Assembly: GCA_029204225.1 (NCBI GenBank)
Contig: CM055100.1
Coordinates: 2,590,451-2,654,450, forward strand
Direction: 5' to 3'
DNA from: Diphasiastrum complanatum
Taxonomy: Eukaryota; Streptophyta; Lycopodiopsida; Lycopodiales; Lycopodiaceae
Length of the DNA: 64,000 nucleotides
The position numbers were made by a program, and so were the translations under genes. A model generated the notes under the pieces. That model did no database searches and was not told the origin of the DNA. It worked only from the letters and a program-made list of their open reading frames with translations. Below are positions 54,001 to 58,340 of this stretch, one piece after another. Numbering within the stretch: the first letter of the stretch is position 1; the number at the start of each line of letters is the position of its first letter.

Positions 54001-55716
54001 TACCTACCCTACCACACACGCATCACACTGATGACCTCCTCAACGACATCACCAACATACCCCAGATATACCTATAACAACAGCCTTTATTACATCCTTC
54101 AGCAACAGCAGGATGCGATGATGACATGTTATACCATTTCGTGATTTTGTCATGACTTTGTAAACAGATGTATTCTTAGCACTTAGATTTGTGTGTGGCT
54201 TCCTTCTTGTTTTGGAAGCATTTCATATGCTCCCAATGATTCCACATACTTGACATGTACTATTTTGTTTTATATGCCTTTCACCATGCAAAAGACATTA
54301 ATAAATCTTTCTTTCTTTCTCGTAACTGCACATGCGCAGTGCACAGACACAAGTATTCGTAAATAATATCAAATAATTATCCTGAGCATACCGGATTGAA
54401 TCTCCTTTGACTTTGAATTGAGTTTTCAGAGAATTACCTACATGCTTTGGGGTAATATTGTGATTGGTTTGGTGTTTTAAATCACAAAAGTCAAGCTATT
54501 ATTACTTTTCGCAGAACTTTGACTTTCATGTTTTTCATCACTGTATCTTTGCAGGTCAGATGTGGAGCCTGAAGACAGCGATTGGTCGGTATGTTGAAGT
54601 ACTTAAGGCAACTTATGTTATTCAGCTGTAATACTACAATCTAAGACTTTCCTGCTCATGGAAATTAAGAATGTCTTTGTTTTTATCTAGTTACGATTGT
54701 TGGAGAGAGCACGAAATGGTGTGGCAGAGTTTGATGATGAGCAGATAGTTGTTATGTCACAGGTGAGCACTTTATCTGATTATGTCCCTAACAAGTACAA
54801 AGTAGATATTGCATTGCAGACTTGTCAGTGGACTGTATGTTTTTCCTACTTCATGCAATGAAGATTGAAAAAAAATACTCATCACTGTAAGTGGTTCGTC
54901 TCCTCTCTCTGGTCTTTCCAGGTTTTGGCAAATGATTTAAATATTGGGTACGAGGATATCACAAATGCACAGGTTAGCAAGTGAATGAAATCTAACCATC
55001 TTTCACTCATCTGCAGCTCATATTTTATATATCAATTTCTTTGTGGTCTCTATTTGAAATGCTTCCTAATCATATAACTGCTCAATTTGAAATCGATTAG
55101 GCTCAAATGCGTTTCCCAGGTTCGAATCATTCTATAACAAAACGCTTTGATAGTATCCTGGATTTTTCAGATTCTCAAGAAAAGACAAGGGAATAATCAA
55201 TTTTGGGGGAAAGCAAAGGTTGCACAAAAATTTGATTTGAACTGGTTCAGAGGGCTAAGATTTGCTATTTATTATTATTATGGTCCTAATACCATGTTAT
55301 TTGAACTTTTGCCATTCTTCTCAGGTTCAAAATTTCAATGGAGTGAAGATACGAAATCTGAAGCAGCTTGCTCAGCTCGTTGATTGTATGTACAAAGCTA
55401 AAAAACTGAAGAAGAACAAGAATAGGCTAGTTAGCTACTTTAAAATGTTCTCAGACTTCGTTCAAGAGCTTATGTCAGTGAAGTCTAGGGTTTAGGGCCT
55501 TTGCCAAAGCCTAGTTTCTTTGTTATTTATTTGCTGATTTCATTAAGGGTTCTTTCCTGTTTGGCAGCTTGTACCGATGAATTTATGTGTTTTCAATTGG
55601 ATGAGACGATGATGGTGGTGCTTGATACAAAGGCTTCACACCTTGCAACGCCCCAGATTCTCAAGGATTACTCTATACCATTAGAGAGGTCACAGGATTT
55701 GATCAATTTAACATAG
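1..55716 (+). CDS. DEG2: Do-like (DegP-type) serine protease, C-terminal half; ten exons spread over 55.7 kb
   Basis: Joining 1-35, 536-592, 5936-6039, 6450-6537, 6765-6850, 54555-54588, 54691-54762, 54922-54972, 55325-55385 and 55568-55716 gives one uninterrupted frame of about 244 residues ending in TAG. Recognisable blocks are [65 protein letters not shown] and [12 protein letters not shown]. These are the PDZ1 and PDZ2 regions of plant Deg proteases of the DEG2 (chloroplast stromal) type; DEG9 and DEG10 fit less well by my recollection. The trypsin-like catalytic domain and transit peptide lie upstream of the window. All visible introns are GT-AG and the phases agree, so the gene looks intact despite a 47.7 kb intron. 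Assignment to DEG2 rather than a paralogue is inference. Confidence 0.85.
536..592 (+). CDS. DEG2: DEG2-like exon b (start of PDZ1)
   Basis: An acceptor TTTGCAG is followed by 19 codons, [19 protein letters not shown], and then a GTTTAG donor. Both ends are in phase 0. This is the first strand of the PDZ1 domain, the GVL(I/V)xxVxPT block typical of plant Deg proteases. Confidence 0.85.
3236..4800 (+). pseudogene. Decayed Ty3/Gypsy pol fragment (RNase H and integrase)
   Basis: At about 3414-3503 the frame reads [20 protein letters not shown], then CNQPELRGR, a Gypsy RNase H signature. At 3952 it reads [20 protein letters not shown], the second-aspartate block of a Gypsy integrase, followed near 4079 by [10 protein letters not shown] and LVEFAYND. 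Many stops and frame changes separate these pieces, and reverse transcriptase is missing upstream. At about 4785-4805 AAGCTGGGGGTGGAAGG could be an old polypurine tract, so 3' LTR remains may follow to roughly 5450. An old, dead insertion within intron 2. Confidence 0.8.
4957..5460 (+). other. Possible 3' LTR remnant of the intron 2 Gypsy fragment
   Basis: This stretch follows the possible polypurine tract near 4790 and has no coding signature. No second copy exists in the window to confirm that it is an LTR, so this is inference from position only. Confidence 0.25.
5936..6039 (+). CDS. DEG2: DEG2-like exon c (PDZ1 core)
   Basis: The acceptor TTTTGCTAG precedes GGC GAT; the exon reads [20 protein letters not shown], then [14 protein letters not shown], and ends AA before GTAAG (phase 2). 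It matches the GDV(I/V)xxFDxxxVxxxGTVPFR signature of Deg proteases. Confidence 0.9.
6450..6537 (+). CDS. DEG2: DEG2-like exon d
   Basis: After acceptor TTTCATAG the single base G completes the split lysine codon. The exon reads [19 protein letters not shown], then [10 protein letters not shown], and ends in phase 0 at a GTATGT donor. It carries the end of PDZ1 and the linker. Confidence 0.9.
6765..6850 (+). CDS. DEG2: DEG2-like exon e (last exon before the giant intron)
   Basis: After acceptor TATATAG the exon reads [20 protein letters not shown], then VPVCQPYI. Two possible donors lie two bases apart (GTGTATG at 6849, GTATGC at 6851). Only the second gives the phase needed by the next exon, completing GT|G as valine, so the exon ends at 6850. 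Confidence 0.88.
7381..7522. repeat. 70-bp direct tandem duplication
   Basis: CATTCTATGGGCAGC occurs at 7391 and 7461, each followed by TTGATTGTTTAC and CTAGCTCATGGTAGATTTGA with two or so mismatches, giving a period of 70. It is a local duplication in intronic DNA with no coding sense. Confidence 0.85.
8650..9300. other. Unclassified intron sequence with two diverged similar blocks
   Basis: The block near 8670 (CTGATGGGGAAAATGCACTG with AGAGCGCTGG) resembles that near 9020 (CTGATGAGAAAAATGCGCTG with AAAGCGCTGA). Both carry AGCGCT, which also recurs in the leader of Gypsy G. It may be a leader remnant of a related element; nothing codes. Confidence 0.3.
9535..10137 (+). pseudogene. LINE-type reverse transcriptase, 5' part of a split copy (LINE-1)
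   Basis: A 199-codon frame includes [60 protein letters not shown] and [19 protein letters not shown]. These are the fingers and palm blocks of a non-LTR reverse transcriptase. The frame breaks at IGVK, where Copia-1 inserted; the rest resumes at 19573. Endonuclease sequence is not visible upstream, so this is a 5'-truncated copy. The YCCFVDFRK block is damaged ([11 protein letters not shown]). Confidence 0.88.
10138..10390 (+). repeat. 5' LTR of Copia-1
   Basis: 253 bp, ends AGTTAAAATAG...TTTCTTAACT. The boundary is set by the adjoining PBS and the GAAAC TSD. The last 28 bases recur at the 3' end of the nest (about 19543-19572). Confidence 0.85.
10391..10402 (+). other. Primer binding site of Copia-1 (initiator Met tRNA type)
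   Basis: TGGTATCAGAGC directly abuts the LTR end. It is the usual initiator methionine tRNA 3' end complement in plant LTR elements. Confidence 0.85.
10596..11394 (+). pseudogene. Copia-1 gag
   Basis: The frame from 10596 shows a Copia gag (UBN2-type) fold region with [37 protein letters not shown] and [12 protein letters not shown] stop at about 11163 is followed in the next frame by the zinc knuckle [18 protein letters not shown] (C-x2-C-x4-H-x4-C) at about 11230-11283. There is no ATG at the expected start. Frameshifted, non-functional. Confidence 0.85.
11324..12519 (+). pseudogene. Copia-1 protease end and integrase
   Basis: The frame 11324-12394 carries the protease C-terminal region ([19 protein letters not shown]), the integrase zinc domain ([14 protein letters not shown] and [11 protein letters not shown]) and the catalytic core: D in HSDLCGPM, D in LRSDRGGEY and E in NGVAERKNR. 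The protease DSGA block is lost by frameshift. A further frame change near 12340 leads to the integrase C-terminus ([20 protein letters not shown] type) up to 12519. Confidence 0.88.
12574..13322 (+). pseudogene. Copia-1 integrase tail and start of reverse transcriptase, cut by Gypsy G
   Basis: 12574-12942 is the acidic linker between integrase and RT ([11 protein letters not shown], then [12 protein letters not shown]). 12967-13322 carries the RT entry block: [40 protein letters not shown] and [14 protein letters not shown]. It ends at the Gypsy G LTR at 13323, before the catalytic YVDD. Confidence 0.88.
13323..13677 (+). repeat. 5' LTR of Gypsy G
   Basis: 355 bp, TGTTACGAGC...ATCTATTACA, followed by C and the PBS. 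A TATATCA box lies at about 13601-13607. The shared part matches 19250-19544. Confidence 0.92.
13679..13690 (+). other. Primer binding site of Gypsy G
   Basis: TGGTATCAGAGC, one base after the 5' LTR. Confidence 0.85.
13691..14449 (+). other. Leader of Gypsy G with three AGCGCT palindromes
   Basis: Untranslated region between PBS and gag. AGCGCT occurs at 13787, 13877 and 13978 in similar surroundings (CAGGGTCAGCGCTGG, CAGGTCCAGCGCTGC, GGTTCAGCGCTCC), 90 and 101 bases apart. This may be an RNA dimerisation or packaging region; the role is inference. Confidence 0.6.
14450..15898 (+). pseudogene. Gypsy G gag and protease
   Basis: ATG at 14450 opens [20 protein letters not shown]. In-frame stops at 14816 (TAA) and 15230 (TAG) interrupt otherwise continuous gag. 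The capsid part includes [20 protein letters not shown] and [20 protein letters not shown]. The zinc knuckle [14 protein letters not shown] (C-x2-C-x4-H-x4-C) is at about 15483-15524. The protease reads [17 protein letters not shown] (D-D-G-A where D-T-G or D-S-G is usual). An extra A in an eight-A run (15869-15876) shifts the frame before RT. Confidence 0.9.
16071..19238 (+). CDS. Gypsy G polyprotein: RT, RNase H, integrase, chromodomain
   Basis: An intact 1,055-codon frame. RT is at about residues 115-300 ([20 protein letters not shown]; catalytic FLDDILVYS at about 243-251). RNase H is at about 386-500 ([29 protein letters not shown]). The integrase has the zinc region [20 protein letters not shown] with CQKCQ, and D, D, E in [19 protein letters not shown] and TERVDQ. 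The chromodomain is at about 1013-1043 ([18 protein letters not shown]). The ATG at 16071 is probably not native: the frame continues upstream except for one TGA near 15960 where tryptophan is expected. RT, RNase H and integrase motifs look complete. Confidence 0.93.
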   Translation: MHGEHDVPNNPMVCSSELCQLIGDEDHHVFLCDFQFIPEVSISSSIQQKISKLETLLSKFKDVFPEDLPHGLPPSREVDHVINLVPGTVPVSKPPYRVSRIEDEEITRQLTDYLGKGQIQTSSSPWASPVLLVKKKEGSMRLCVDYRALNKVTIKNKYPMPRANELFDQLDGAKFFSKIDLRSGYHQVRIKSEDVSKTAFRTRHGHYEFKVMPFGLTNAPATFMTLINSVLRPDLGKFVVVFLDDILVYSKTRKEHLKHLRKVFRLLRKHKLYAKQSKCEFFIEEVAYLGHIISSDGIKMDRNKVKAILSWLRPQNILELQIFLGLAGYYRRFVKEYAQIAVPMTNLLKGKGKEFIWESAQQESFDALKTALATAPVLKVVDPNQLFVVETDASDFAVGAVLTQGGRPVAFESKKLEPAQTRYSAYEKELFSIVHALKTWRHYLYGANFEVLTDHESLRYLCNQPELRGRKARWAELMQEFDMSIRYRRGKFNTVADALSRMPMINELSFTQTRNELLESLRGKCQHDAFFSTIWNSVQSRQLQTPEPVPGAGASSSKNTAASVEDDDEFEYTSSDDVEDCEPVLPKQTPVVEGQLTQGFKWKQYSIQDEYLLYRDRVCVPNSEDYRQQVLYECHDNPSAEHPGIQKTYELLRRQFFWPSMKKDVHQYVNSCQKCQVNKAERLKAGGFLHPLEIPAGKWESISMDFIVGLPKTQKGNDAIWVTVDRLTKMAHFIPTKTTVRAPELARLFVDRLFKLYGLPSGIVSNRDNKFTGNFWRAVFHHLHTKLNMSTTDHPQTDGQTERVDQVLEDMLRAYVSKKQTNWEEYLSILEFAYNSTKHSATGYSPFMLMYGFKPRSPTAVGFKQEKVEAARNFLEDLNQMIEHAKRSIRQSQDRARHYADPHRRDVQFSTGEKVYLRVPVDSKTLKSGVCTKLSPRYCGPFTISRRLGEVTYELELPHNSKVFPIFHVSQLRKVLTGSYNLVGDSVLVLPLDPQQPPHEPEEILDSRETQTRHTLYREYLVKWNDQPVENATWERGSVLCKIFPDFVLEDQDGS
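19250..19544 (+). repeat. 3' LTR of Gypsy G, truncated
   Basis: Starts TGTTACCAGCTCG after a polypurine tract, matches 13323 onward, and stops at TATATCAGG where it runs straight into the tail of the Copia-1 LTR. Confidence 0.92.
19543..19572 (+). repeat. Tail of the Copia-1 3' LTR
   Basis: GGTCGGGTGTTTAAACTGTG then TTTCTTAACT matches the end of the 5' LTR at 10360-10390 apart from one base. It is followed by the TSD GAAAC and LINE sequence. Confidence 0.85.
19573..20835 (+). pseudogene. LINE-1, 3' part of the split reverse transcriptase ORF
   Basis: Resumes with [17 protein letters not shown], then [13 protein letters not shown] (the catalytic YADD is mutated to YAYD), [44 protein letters not shown] and a C-terminal zinc-like motif [20 protein letters not shown]. 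Stops at about 19848 and 20145 and later frame changes show it is dead. It joins the block at 9535-10137 once Copia-1 is removed. Confidence 0.88.
20908..22880 (+). pseudogene. LINE-2, second LINE-type ORF2 fragment in the same orientation
   Basis: The frame from 20910 (about 278 codons) is the region between endonuclease and RT ([20 protein letters not shown]). After a frame change RT follows: [80 protein letters not shown] and [13 protein letters not shown] with intact YADD, then [13 protein letters not shown] and [12 protein letters not shown]. The C-terminal part continues with stops to about 22880. Stops at 21888 and 22249 and frame changes near 21740 and 22630 kill the copy. No endonuclease is seen. 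Confidence 0.88.
22880..23102 (+). pseudogene. LINE-3, short third LINE fragment
   Basis: Reads [40 protein letters not shown] and [17 protein letters not shown], which repeats the part of LINE-2 at about 22340-22540. It starts and ends abruptly, at LINE-2 on the left and a Copia gag scrap on the right. Confidence 0.82.
23103..23440 (-). pseudogene. Copia gag fragment
   Basis: The minus frame includes [40 protein letters not shown] and upstream [16 protein letters not shown], typical of Copia gag. Protease and later domains are missing. It is a truncated fragment fused to LINE-3. Confidence 0.7.
23441..23935. other. Unclassified intron sequence
   Basis: AT-rich sequence. A TATTTATAA-like box near 23660 and CACGTGTGG near 23500 could belong to an old LTR, but no partner copy is present in the window. 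No coding sense is seen. Confidence 0.3.
23936..24286 (+). pseudogene. Decayed gag-like sequence, left half of a gene split by element C
   Basis: Frames read [20 protein letters not shown] and, after breaks, [11 protein letters not shown] and [13 protein letters not shown], a pattern seen in the capsid part of plant retroelement gag. A knuckle-like [10 protein letters not shown] lies on the other side of element C at about 46640. The TSD GGTTG links the two halves. Family not recognised. Confidence 0.45.
24292..24732 (+). repeat. 5' LTR of Copia C, left part
   Basis: Begins TGTTATGGTTTAAG and matches 44881-45318 with scattered differences. TATAAAAG at 24717-24724 is the likely TATA box. It is interrupted at 24732 by Gypsy A. 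Confidence 0.92.
24717..24724 (+). promoter_or_regulatory. TATA box in the LTR of Copia C
   Basis: TATAAAAG, also at 45304-45311 in the 3' LTR. Gypsy A inserted 8 bases further downstream in the 5' copy. Confidence 0.5.
24733..25098 (-). repeat. 3' LTR of Gypsy A
   Basis: 366 bp against 442 bp at the other end. The difference is mostly one gap of about 80-90 bases after GGCCCCCACTCT. Confidence 0.9.
25146..25857 (-). pseudogene. Gypsy A integrase C-terminus and chromodomain
   Basis: In element sense: [40 protein letters not shown], then after a frame change near 25485 [16 protein letters not shown], then the chromodomain [20 protein letters not shown]. It is very close to the same part of B at 32719-33303, showing common family. 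Confidence 0.9.
25860..27231 (-). CDS. Unrecognised open sequence in the pol position of Gypsy A (longest frame 26085-27236)
   Basis: In element sense a 383-codon frame without stop spans 26085-27236. Its stretch below about 27010 has a protein-like mix ([59 protein letters not shown]). Above about 27010 a second frame looks better ([20 protein letters not shown]). No RT (YxDD), RNase H or integrase core can be found here, though B has them at the matching place. The DNA is T-rich and purine-poor on this strand, so long open frames also arise by chance. Function unknown; it may not code. Confidence 0.4.
27237..27687 (+). repeat. 5' LTR of Gypsy B
   Basis: AGTTATGGACTCGG...CGTTCATAACT, 451 bp, directly followed by the PBS. 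The TATAAG box is at about 27527. Confidence 0.95.
27688..27699 (+). other. Primer binding site of Gypsy B
   Basis: TGGTATCAGAGC directly after the 5' LTR. Confidence 0.85.
27700..28599 (+). other. Leader of Gypsy B with repeated GGCGCC
   Basis: A 900-base untranslated region. GGCGCC occurs at about 27745, 27846, 27869 and 28051, with near copies at 27891, 27970 and 28031. Open frames here lack family features. A possible RNA packaging region (inference). Confidence 0.55.
28600..29696 (+). pseudogene. Gypsy B gag
   Basis: ATG at 28600 opens [19 protein letters not shown], parallel to the start in A. Capsid blocks include [20 protein letters not shown] and [20 protein letters not shown] roughly 4-base loss near 29317, judged against A, shifts the frame. 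The zinc knuckle [14 protein letters not shown] (C-x2-C-x4-H-x4-C) is followed by TAG at 29694, where A has CAG. Confidence 0.9.
29697..30632 (+). pseudogene. Gypsy B protease and linker to RT
   Basis: The frame includes [20 protein letters not shown] (D-T-D where D-T-G is usual), [20 protein letters not shown] and [20 protein letters not shown]. It ends by a loss of about two bases near 30600, which restores the RT frame. Confidence 0.88.
30586..32412 (+). pseudogene. Gypsy B RT, RNase H and integrase core
   Basis: [37 protein letters not shown] and catalytic YFDDILVFS. RNase [35 protein letters not shown]. Integrase: [25 protein letters not shown] in [10 protein letters not shown] and D in [16 protein letters not shown] near 32410 ends the frame before the catalytic E. 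Confidence 0.92.
32413..33303 (+). pseudogene. Gypsy B integrase end and chromodomain
   Basis: In the same frame after the stop: [21 protein letters not shown] (the E is kept; the stop sits where glutamine is expected), [20 protein letters not shown], then a stop at 32704 and [33 protein letters not shown] and the chromodomain [20 protein letters not shown]. Confidence 0.9.
33348..33798 (+). repeat. 3' LTR of Gypsy B
   Basis: 451 bp, about 99 percent identical by eye to 27237-27687, bounded by TSD TGCAA. Confidence 0.95.
33799..35585 (-). pseudogene. Gypsy A gag and protease
   Basis: The most likely start is [13 protein letters not shown] at 35585, parallel to B. The gag frame stays open through the zinc knuckle [15 protein letters not shown] and into protease ([20 protein letters not shown], with intact D-T-G) to a stop at 34203. 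Beyond this, frame changes lead through protease remains ([20 protein letters not shown]) to the B insertion point. gag is better preserved than the rest of the element. Confidence 0.88.
35586..36281 (-). other. Leader of Gypsy A
   Basis: An untranslated region between PBS and gag in element sense. GGGCGCCC near 36233 and GGGCGCC near 36023 recall the B leader. A run of AT repeats lies at 36047-36066. Confidence 0.55.
36282..36293 (-). other. Primer binding site of Gypsy A (variant)
   Basis: The complement reads TGGTATAAGAGC directly after the LTR end, a one-base variant of the usual TGGTATCAGAGC. Confidence 0.75.
36294..36735 (-). repeat. 5' LTR of Gypsy A
   Basis: 442 bp in element sense AGTTATGG...CGTAACT. 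It matches 24733-25098 with a gap and resembles the B LTRs. Confidence 0.9.
36741..37403 (+). repeat. 5' LTR of Copia C, right part
   Basis: Continues the LTR after the duplicated CCCTC and matches 45319-45958. Ends TTTATAACA. Confidence 0.92.
37405..37416 (+). other. Primer binding site of Copia C
   Basis: TGGTATCAGAGC one base after the LTR. The gag ATG follows only two bases later, so the element has almost no leader. Confidence 0.85.
37418..37777 (+). pseudogene. Copia C gag, 3' truncated
   Basis: [40 protein letters not shown] and [14 protein letters not shown] are the N-terminal part of a Copia gag. At about 37765 it joins the integrase C-terminus, removing the zinc knuckle, protease and the integrase core. 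Confidence 0.88.
37758..38939 (+). pseudogene. Copia C integrase C-terminus and reverse transcriptase, left part
   Basis: Integrase C-terminus: [88 protein letters not shown] and catalytic [12 protein letters not shown] at about 38810. Stops at 38313 and 38614 break it. It runs into D after the FCLGIQIHH block, with the last frame change just upstream. Confidence 0.9.
38940..40184 (-). repeat. 3' LTR of element D
   Basis: 1,245 bp. A cluster of eight GGCGCC within 40039-40151 lies at the U3 start in element sense. The glycine- and alanine-rich open frame across it is a by-product of this repeat. Confidence 0.93.
41521..42020. repeat. 250-bp tandem duplication inside element D
   Basis: GATATC(A/G)C(C/T)CATGCTCAGTG begins at 41521 and 41771. 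The two units agree almost throughout, for example GCGTCTGGTGGGCGTTGTCG at 41636 and again about 250 bases later. Confidence 0.92.
42298..42683 (-). repeat. Five GTGCT...AGCAC short hairpins next to the PBS of element D
   Basis: GTGCT/AGCAC pairs lie at 42298/42316, 42503/42523, 42585/42604 and 42662/42679; a fifth at 42410 pairs with AGCAT. The shared context is CCGTGCTT(T)...GGCAGCAC(T)TTG. Element sense is minus, so they lie just downstream of the PBS. Confidence 0.65.
42760..42771 (-). other. Primer binding site of element D
   Basis: The complement reads TGGTATCAGAGC, two bases from the LTR. It fixes the element's direction. Confidence 0.85.
42774..44018 (-). repeat. 5' LTR of element D
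   Basis: 1,245 bp, nearly identical to 38940-40184. The visible differences are CAGTTCCTGG for CAGTTCTTGG and CCGCTGGCG for CCGTTGGCG. Confidence 0.93.
44019..44880 (+). pseudogene. Copia C reverse transcriptase end and RNase H
   Basis: Resumes [40 protein letters not shown], then after frame changes [50 protein letters not shown] and [20 protein letters not shown], the usual Copia RNase H order. The polypurine GGGAGGGAG precedes the LTR. Confidence 0.9.
44881..45958 (+). repeat. 3' LTR of Copia C
   Basis: 1,078 bp, uninterrupted. It serves as the reference for the empty A site (GACCCTCCTCCTCCTAG). Confidence 0.93.
45964..47390 (+). pseudogene. Decayed gag-like sequence, right half of the gene split by element C
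   Basis: A run of broken frames. One at 46533-46727 has [14 protein letters not shown], a knuckle-like C-x2-C. Later frames (46765-47079 and 47095-47355) read [20 protein letters not shown] and [20 protein letters not shown], which I do not recognise. With 23936-24286 it may be one old retroelement gag region. Confidence 0.4.
47391..48050. other. Unclassified sequence, possibly LTR-like
   Basis: Contains CTCTTCCTCC-rich DNA, a TATTTATG box near 47522 and a short GCCAACA triplication at 47587-47608. No partner copy is visible. Confidence 0.3.
48044..48504 (+). pseudogene. Broken frame with coiled-coil-like sequence
   Basis: 48200-48355 reads [20 protein letters not shown], then a TAA, then in the same frame [20 protein letters not shown] and [16 protein letters not shown], a heptad-like pattern. 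Such coils occur in some plant transposon and gag-like proteins; no family is recognised. An AGGGGGCCA/TGGCCCCCT inverted repeat lies upstream (48113-48162). Confidence 0.3.
48616..49221 (-). repeat. 3' LTR of Copia E, with 18-bp minisatellite
   Basis: 606 bp. 49032-49160 holds about seven copies of an 18-bp unit close to TTTGTCGGCCTGGTCCGA. Confidence 0.93.
49262..50301 (-). pseudogene. Copia E RT end and RNase H
   Basis: 50301-50017 holds the catalytic block [12 protein letters not shown] after a frameshift. 49927-49418 is RNase [77 protein letters not shown] at 49418, where arginine is expected ([15 protein letters not shown]), ends it; the frame goes on to about 49262. Confidence 0.9.
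50213..51247 (-). pseudogene. Copia E integrase C-terminus and RT
   Basis: 344 codons: [35 protein letters not shown], then [77 protein letters not shown] and [21 protein letters not shown] frameshift just before YVDD. Confidence 0.92.
51322..52269 (-). pseudogene. Copia E protease and integrase
   Basis: Protease: [16 protein letters not shown], where DSGAT is usual, so the active-site glycine is lost; then [20 protein letters not shown]. Integrase: [32 protein letters not shown] in [10 protein letters not shown] in LRTDGGGEF and E in [10 protein letters not shown] stop lies at 51823 and another after KKFWA. Confidence 0.92.
52270..53211 (-). pseudogene. Copia E gag
   Basis: The likely start is [20 protein letters not shown] at 53211. 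UBN2-type gag: [53 protein letters not shown]. Zinc knuckle [18 protein letters not shown] ends it at DIDSW, where a tyrosine would lead into protease. gag itself is otherwise open. Confidence 0.92.
53347..53358 (-). other. Primer binding site of Copia E (variant)
   Basis: The complement reads TGGTATGAGAGC, directly abutting the LTR. Confidence 0.8.
53359..53944 (-). repeat. 5' LTR of Copia E
   Basis: 586 bp. Lacks about 20 bases after GTAACCGC that the other LTR has, and its minisatellite differs in two units. Confidence 0.93.
54555..54588 (+). CDS. DEG2: DEG2-like exon f (first exon after the giant intron)
   Basis: Acceptor CTTTGCAG, then G plus 11 codons, [11 protein letters not shown], then a GTATGT donor. 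It is a short acidic linker. The phase (one base) fits exon e only if that exon ends at 6850. A 34-nt exon on its own is weak evidence; the support comes from frame continuity on both sides. Confidence 0.75.
54691..54762 (+). CDS. DEG2: DEG2-like exon g
   Basis: Acceptor TTTATCTAG, 24 codons reading [14 protein letters not shown] then [10 protein letters not shown], and a GTGAGC donor. The EQ(I/L)V(V/I)xSQ block is conserved in plant Deg PDZ2 regions. Confidence 0.9.
54922..54972 (+). CDS. DEG2: DEG2-like exon h (PDZ2)
   Basis: Acceptor CTTTCCAG, 17 codons [17 protein letters not shown], donor GTTAGC. VLAxxxNIGYED is the most diagnostic block for a DEG2-type protease. Confidence 0.92.
55325..55385 (+). 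CDS. DEG2: DEG2-like exon i (PDZ2)
   Basis: Acceptor TTCTCAG, reading [20 protein letters not shown], ending one base into the next codon at donor GTATGT. It matches the NG(I/V)xIxNLxxLAxLV part of PDZ2. Confidence 0.92.
55568..55716 (+). CDS. DEG2: DEG2-like terminal exon
   Basis: Acceptor TTTGGCAG completes a serine codon. The exon reads [12 protein letters not shown], then [20 protein letters not shown], then [16 protein letters not shown] and TAG. VVLDxxxA...ILxxxxIPxxxSxDL is the typical C-terminus. As I recall DEG2, the protein ends soon after this block, so the tail may be short here. Confidence 0.92.
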
Positions 55717-57950
55717 CAATGTCAAAATGCTTTATGAAAAGCTAATGGTCATCCATGTCAAATTATTTTTCATTCGGAGTAATCACATCAGTTGGCTTTG
55801 CCATTTGGAATCAACCTCATAATTTATATAGGCAAAAACGCAGGTGGGTGTGTACTATTTTAAATGGCTGAAAGTCCCAGCCCTATTGATTACATGTCAT
55901 CTATTATATGATGATGCCAACAGCCGCATTGATCAGTTGTAAATTTTTCCATATTATTTGATTATCCTCCATTCAAATTTCGGAGAAGCATGTTGCTTAC
56001 ATGAATAATTGTGCGTATCCTATTCATTATTGTGGTTAATCAATGCTGATTGGGTTATTATCTTATTACTAGATTTCTTGGGAGGACAACTATAATTGCG
56101 TCGAGAATCAATATTGTATGCTACATACTTTGATGGGATAATGGGATCCATGCAACAAGAGAATCAAAGGATCCCTTAACGGTAGCAACTGTGCTTTCTT
56201 GGAAAGGCCCCCATTAGGTTGTTCAGAAATAAATGTTAATTCAAGAAAAAGTCTGGCTCTAACACATCTTAGGTTACTGTCTAATTGTCAAATTTACTAA
56301 GCTTTGTCAAATTGCATTTGTAGCCATTTATTTTCAAGTTTATCCTTGCATAGGGACTACGTAGAAGCGTTTGATGCTTGTTGACGTTGGTCGACTTGCA
56401 CTAGACATGTTCTTTGGCCTATGTATTGTTGAAATGGATTGAAAAAACTTGTTTTCTACATGTTGCACTCTTTGGACTTGCATGCTAGTACAGGTTTGCA
56501 AGGTCTAAGAGCATCCAACATAGAAGATGAGAAGCTTGTGAGGGAATAACTATATTTTCACAATAATTATTCGATATATATCCCTCCAAAGACCAATAAC
56601 TTTTGGAATTTCTAAATGGTAATAATTACAACACATAATGAATGCTATTCAAAACTTACTTTAAGATTTGGGGACGGCCTATGAAAAAATAAGAATCCCA
56701 TTAAAATATTAAGATTTACGAACACAGACCCTAGAGTTGTTTAAAGTGATCTGAGATGCGAAGCCCAAGGGATCATGCATTGCTAAACTTACATGTGAGT
56801 AAAATAGAAACTTATATGCAAGTCCCAAAGCTTGGCTCAAATGTAGAATTGGAATATTACATATTGCTATAGAGGGCCTATTGTCTTGGTAAAAAAGTGA
56901 GATATTTTGATAGAACAATATGAAGAGAGTTTTTTAAACTTGAAGAATGGAAGTTTGTGCAAGAGACATGTAAAATTGTGACAATCTAGTCCTTTGATAA
57001 GTGTCAAGTTCATAATGGATTTTTTACTCAGTTTGATGTCGAATTTAACATCAAGTCGTCACATGAATGTAGATATACCAAAAAATTTTATTTTTGGCTA
57101 AGTGTGGTTTACAACCATGATCATACCATTGATAAGATTAAACATTGAGCATCTAAAATTGTTATAAGCTTTTCTTTAATACTTTTACCAAAACTTGGCA
57201 CAACATTTGTGTTGGTCAAGGCTACAAAACATGAGTCAATTTTGTGATGTTTGTTGATTTCTGGATGATAAATTCCAAACAACAACATGCATTGACATGC
57301 AAATTGTGAAGAATGGCATATAATATTCTAAACCAACTCTATTGTCTAAGACTAATGGCACATATATATAAAACCTCAAGTCCTAATTGACTCATCATCA
57401 ATGAAAGAATGGTGCTTCACGAGATACTTTATTGTGGCTTTTGGTGCACATTCCTTAATGACTCCTTGTGCAACATGTTTTCTAGAAGGCAACTTCATGT
57501 AATGAGTTTTGTGAGAGAACAAAATCTCATTTATATTGAAAATCAACATGCAGACTCCTTGCAATAACGAATCTCAAGTTCTAGAGACATCTATAAAGGG
57601 CATTGGCAACTGTAAATACAAGGCCACAAAGAATTTAAGCAGTTGTATATAAGTTCAAACAAATCCATTGTACAAGTATATACAAATAAATGTGGTGCAT
57701 GTAATTGTGAATCATACACATTTCTCTATCTCCACATCCTTCCAAAAACCTTCATCATTAACAGTAAGCATTGACACATTACGATCATTAATCCACCTTT
57801 CTTTTTTATACGAGTTTATCAAGAATTTCATGTACAATAAGAACTTGTCAAAAGATGCTTATTGATGCATAAGGCTAGCCAATATCATTATTATAGCCCA
57901 TCTTTTTGGAAGGCAACATGTAAAAAATCAATGTGAAGGTTGCATATATC
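55717..57950. other. Sequence downstream of the DEG2-like gene
   Basis: Presumably the 3' UTR at first, then AT-rich intergenic DNA. I see no gene, repeat or RNA in it; several AATAAA-like strings are not decisive. Confidence 0.5.
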
Positions 57951-58340
57951 CATCTATCTATATATATATTTAAACTTATCTATATATATATATATTTAAA
58001 CTTATGTACGCATGTGTATGGGTGCACCCATGCATCCTCCTCCCCTCACCCATGCATGAGCTTTTTTTAACTAAAAAAACTTGGGGAGGAGGATGCATGT
58101 ATGGGGAAAAGGAAAGTGCACATCCCCATACATTTGCACATTGTGTGCATTGAGGGGTGGGCCCCAAAAAAATTCCTCACCCATTAATAAATTCAAATAT
58201 TTTTCTCTAAATATCTTTCTTAACTAAAAATGATGGGAAGGGGGGATGCATGTATGGGGAAAGTGCATATCCCCATACATTTGCACATTGTGTGCATTGG
58301 GGGGTGGGCCCCAAATATCTTTCTCTAAATTCAAATATTT
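57950..58340. repeat. Foldback repeat, copy 1 plus a partial second unit
   Basis: TATATTTAAACTTATGTACG leads into a 17-bp perfect inverted repeat, CATGCATCCTCCTCCCC at 58029-58045 and its complement at 58083-58099, with a 37-base loop. TGTATGGGGA and TCCCCATACA form a second stem further right. 58230-58315 repeats the right part (GGGGGATGCATGTATGGGGA). Confidence 0.8.

Larger units (their letters stand above)
6851..54554 (+). other. Giant intron 5 of the DEG2-like gene (about 47.7 kb)
   Basis: Donor GTATGC at 6851 and acceptor CTTTGCAG ending at 54554. The flanking exons join in frame (I-V-S-D). It contains three LINE pieces, at least seven LTR elements and an older gag-like gene. 6851-9530 and 53950-54554 are the only sizeable parts without identified elements. 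Confidence 0.85.
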
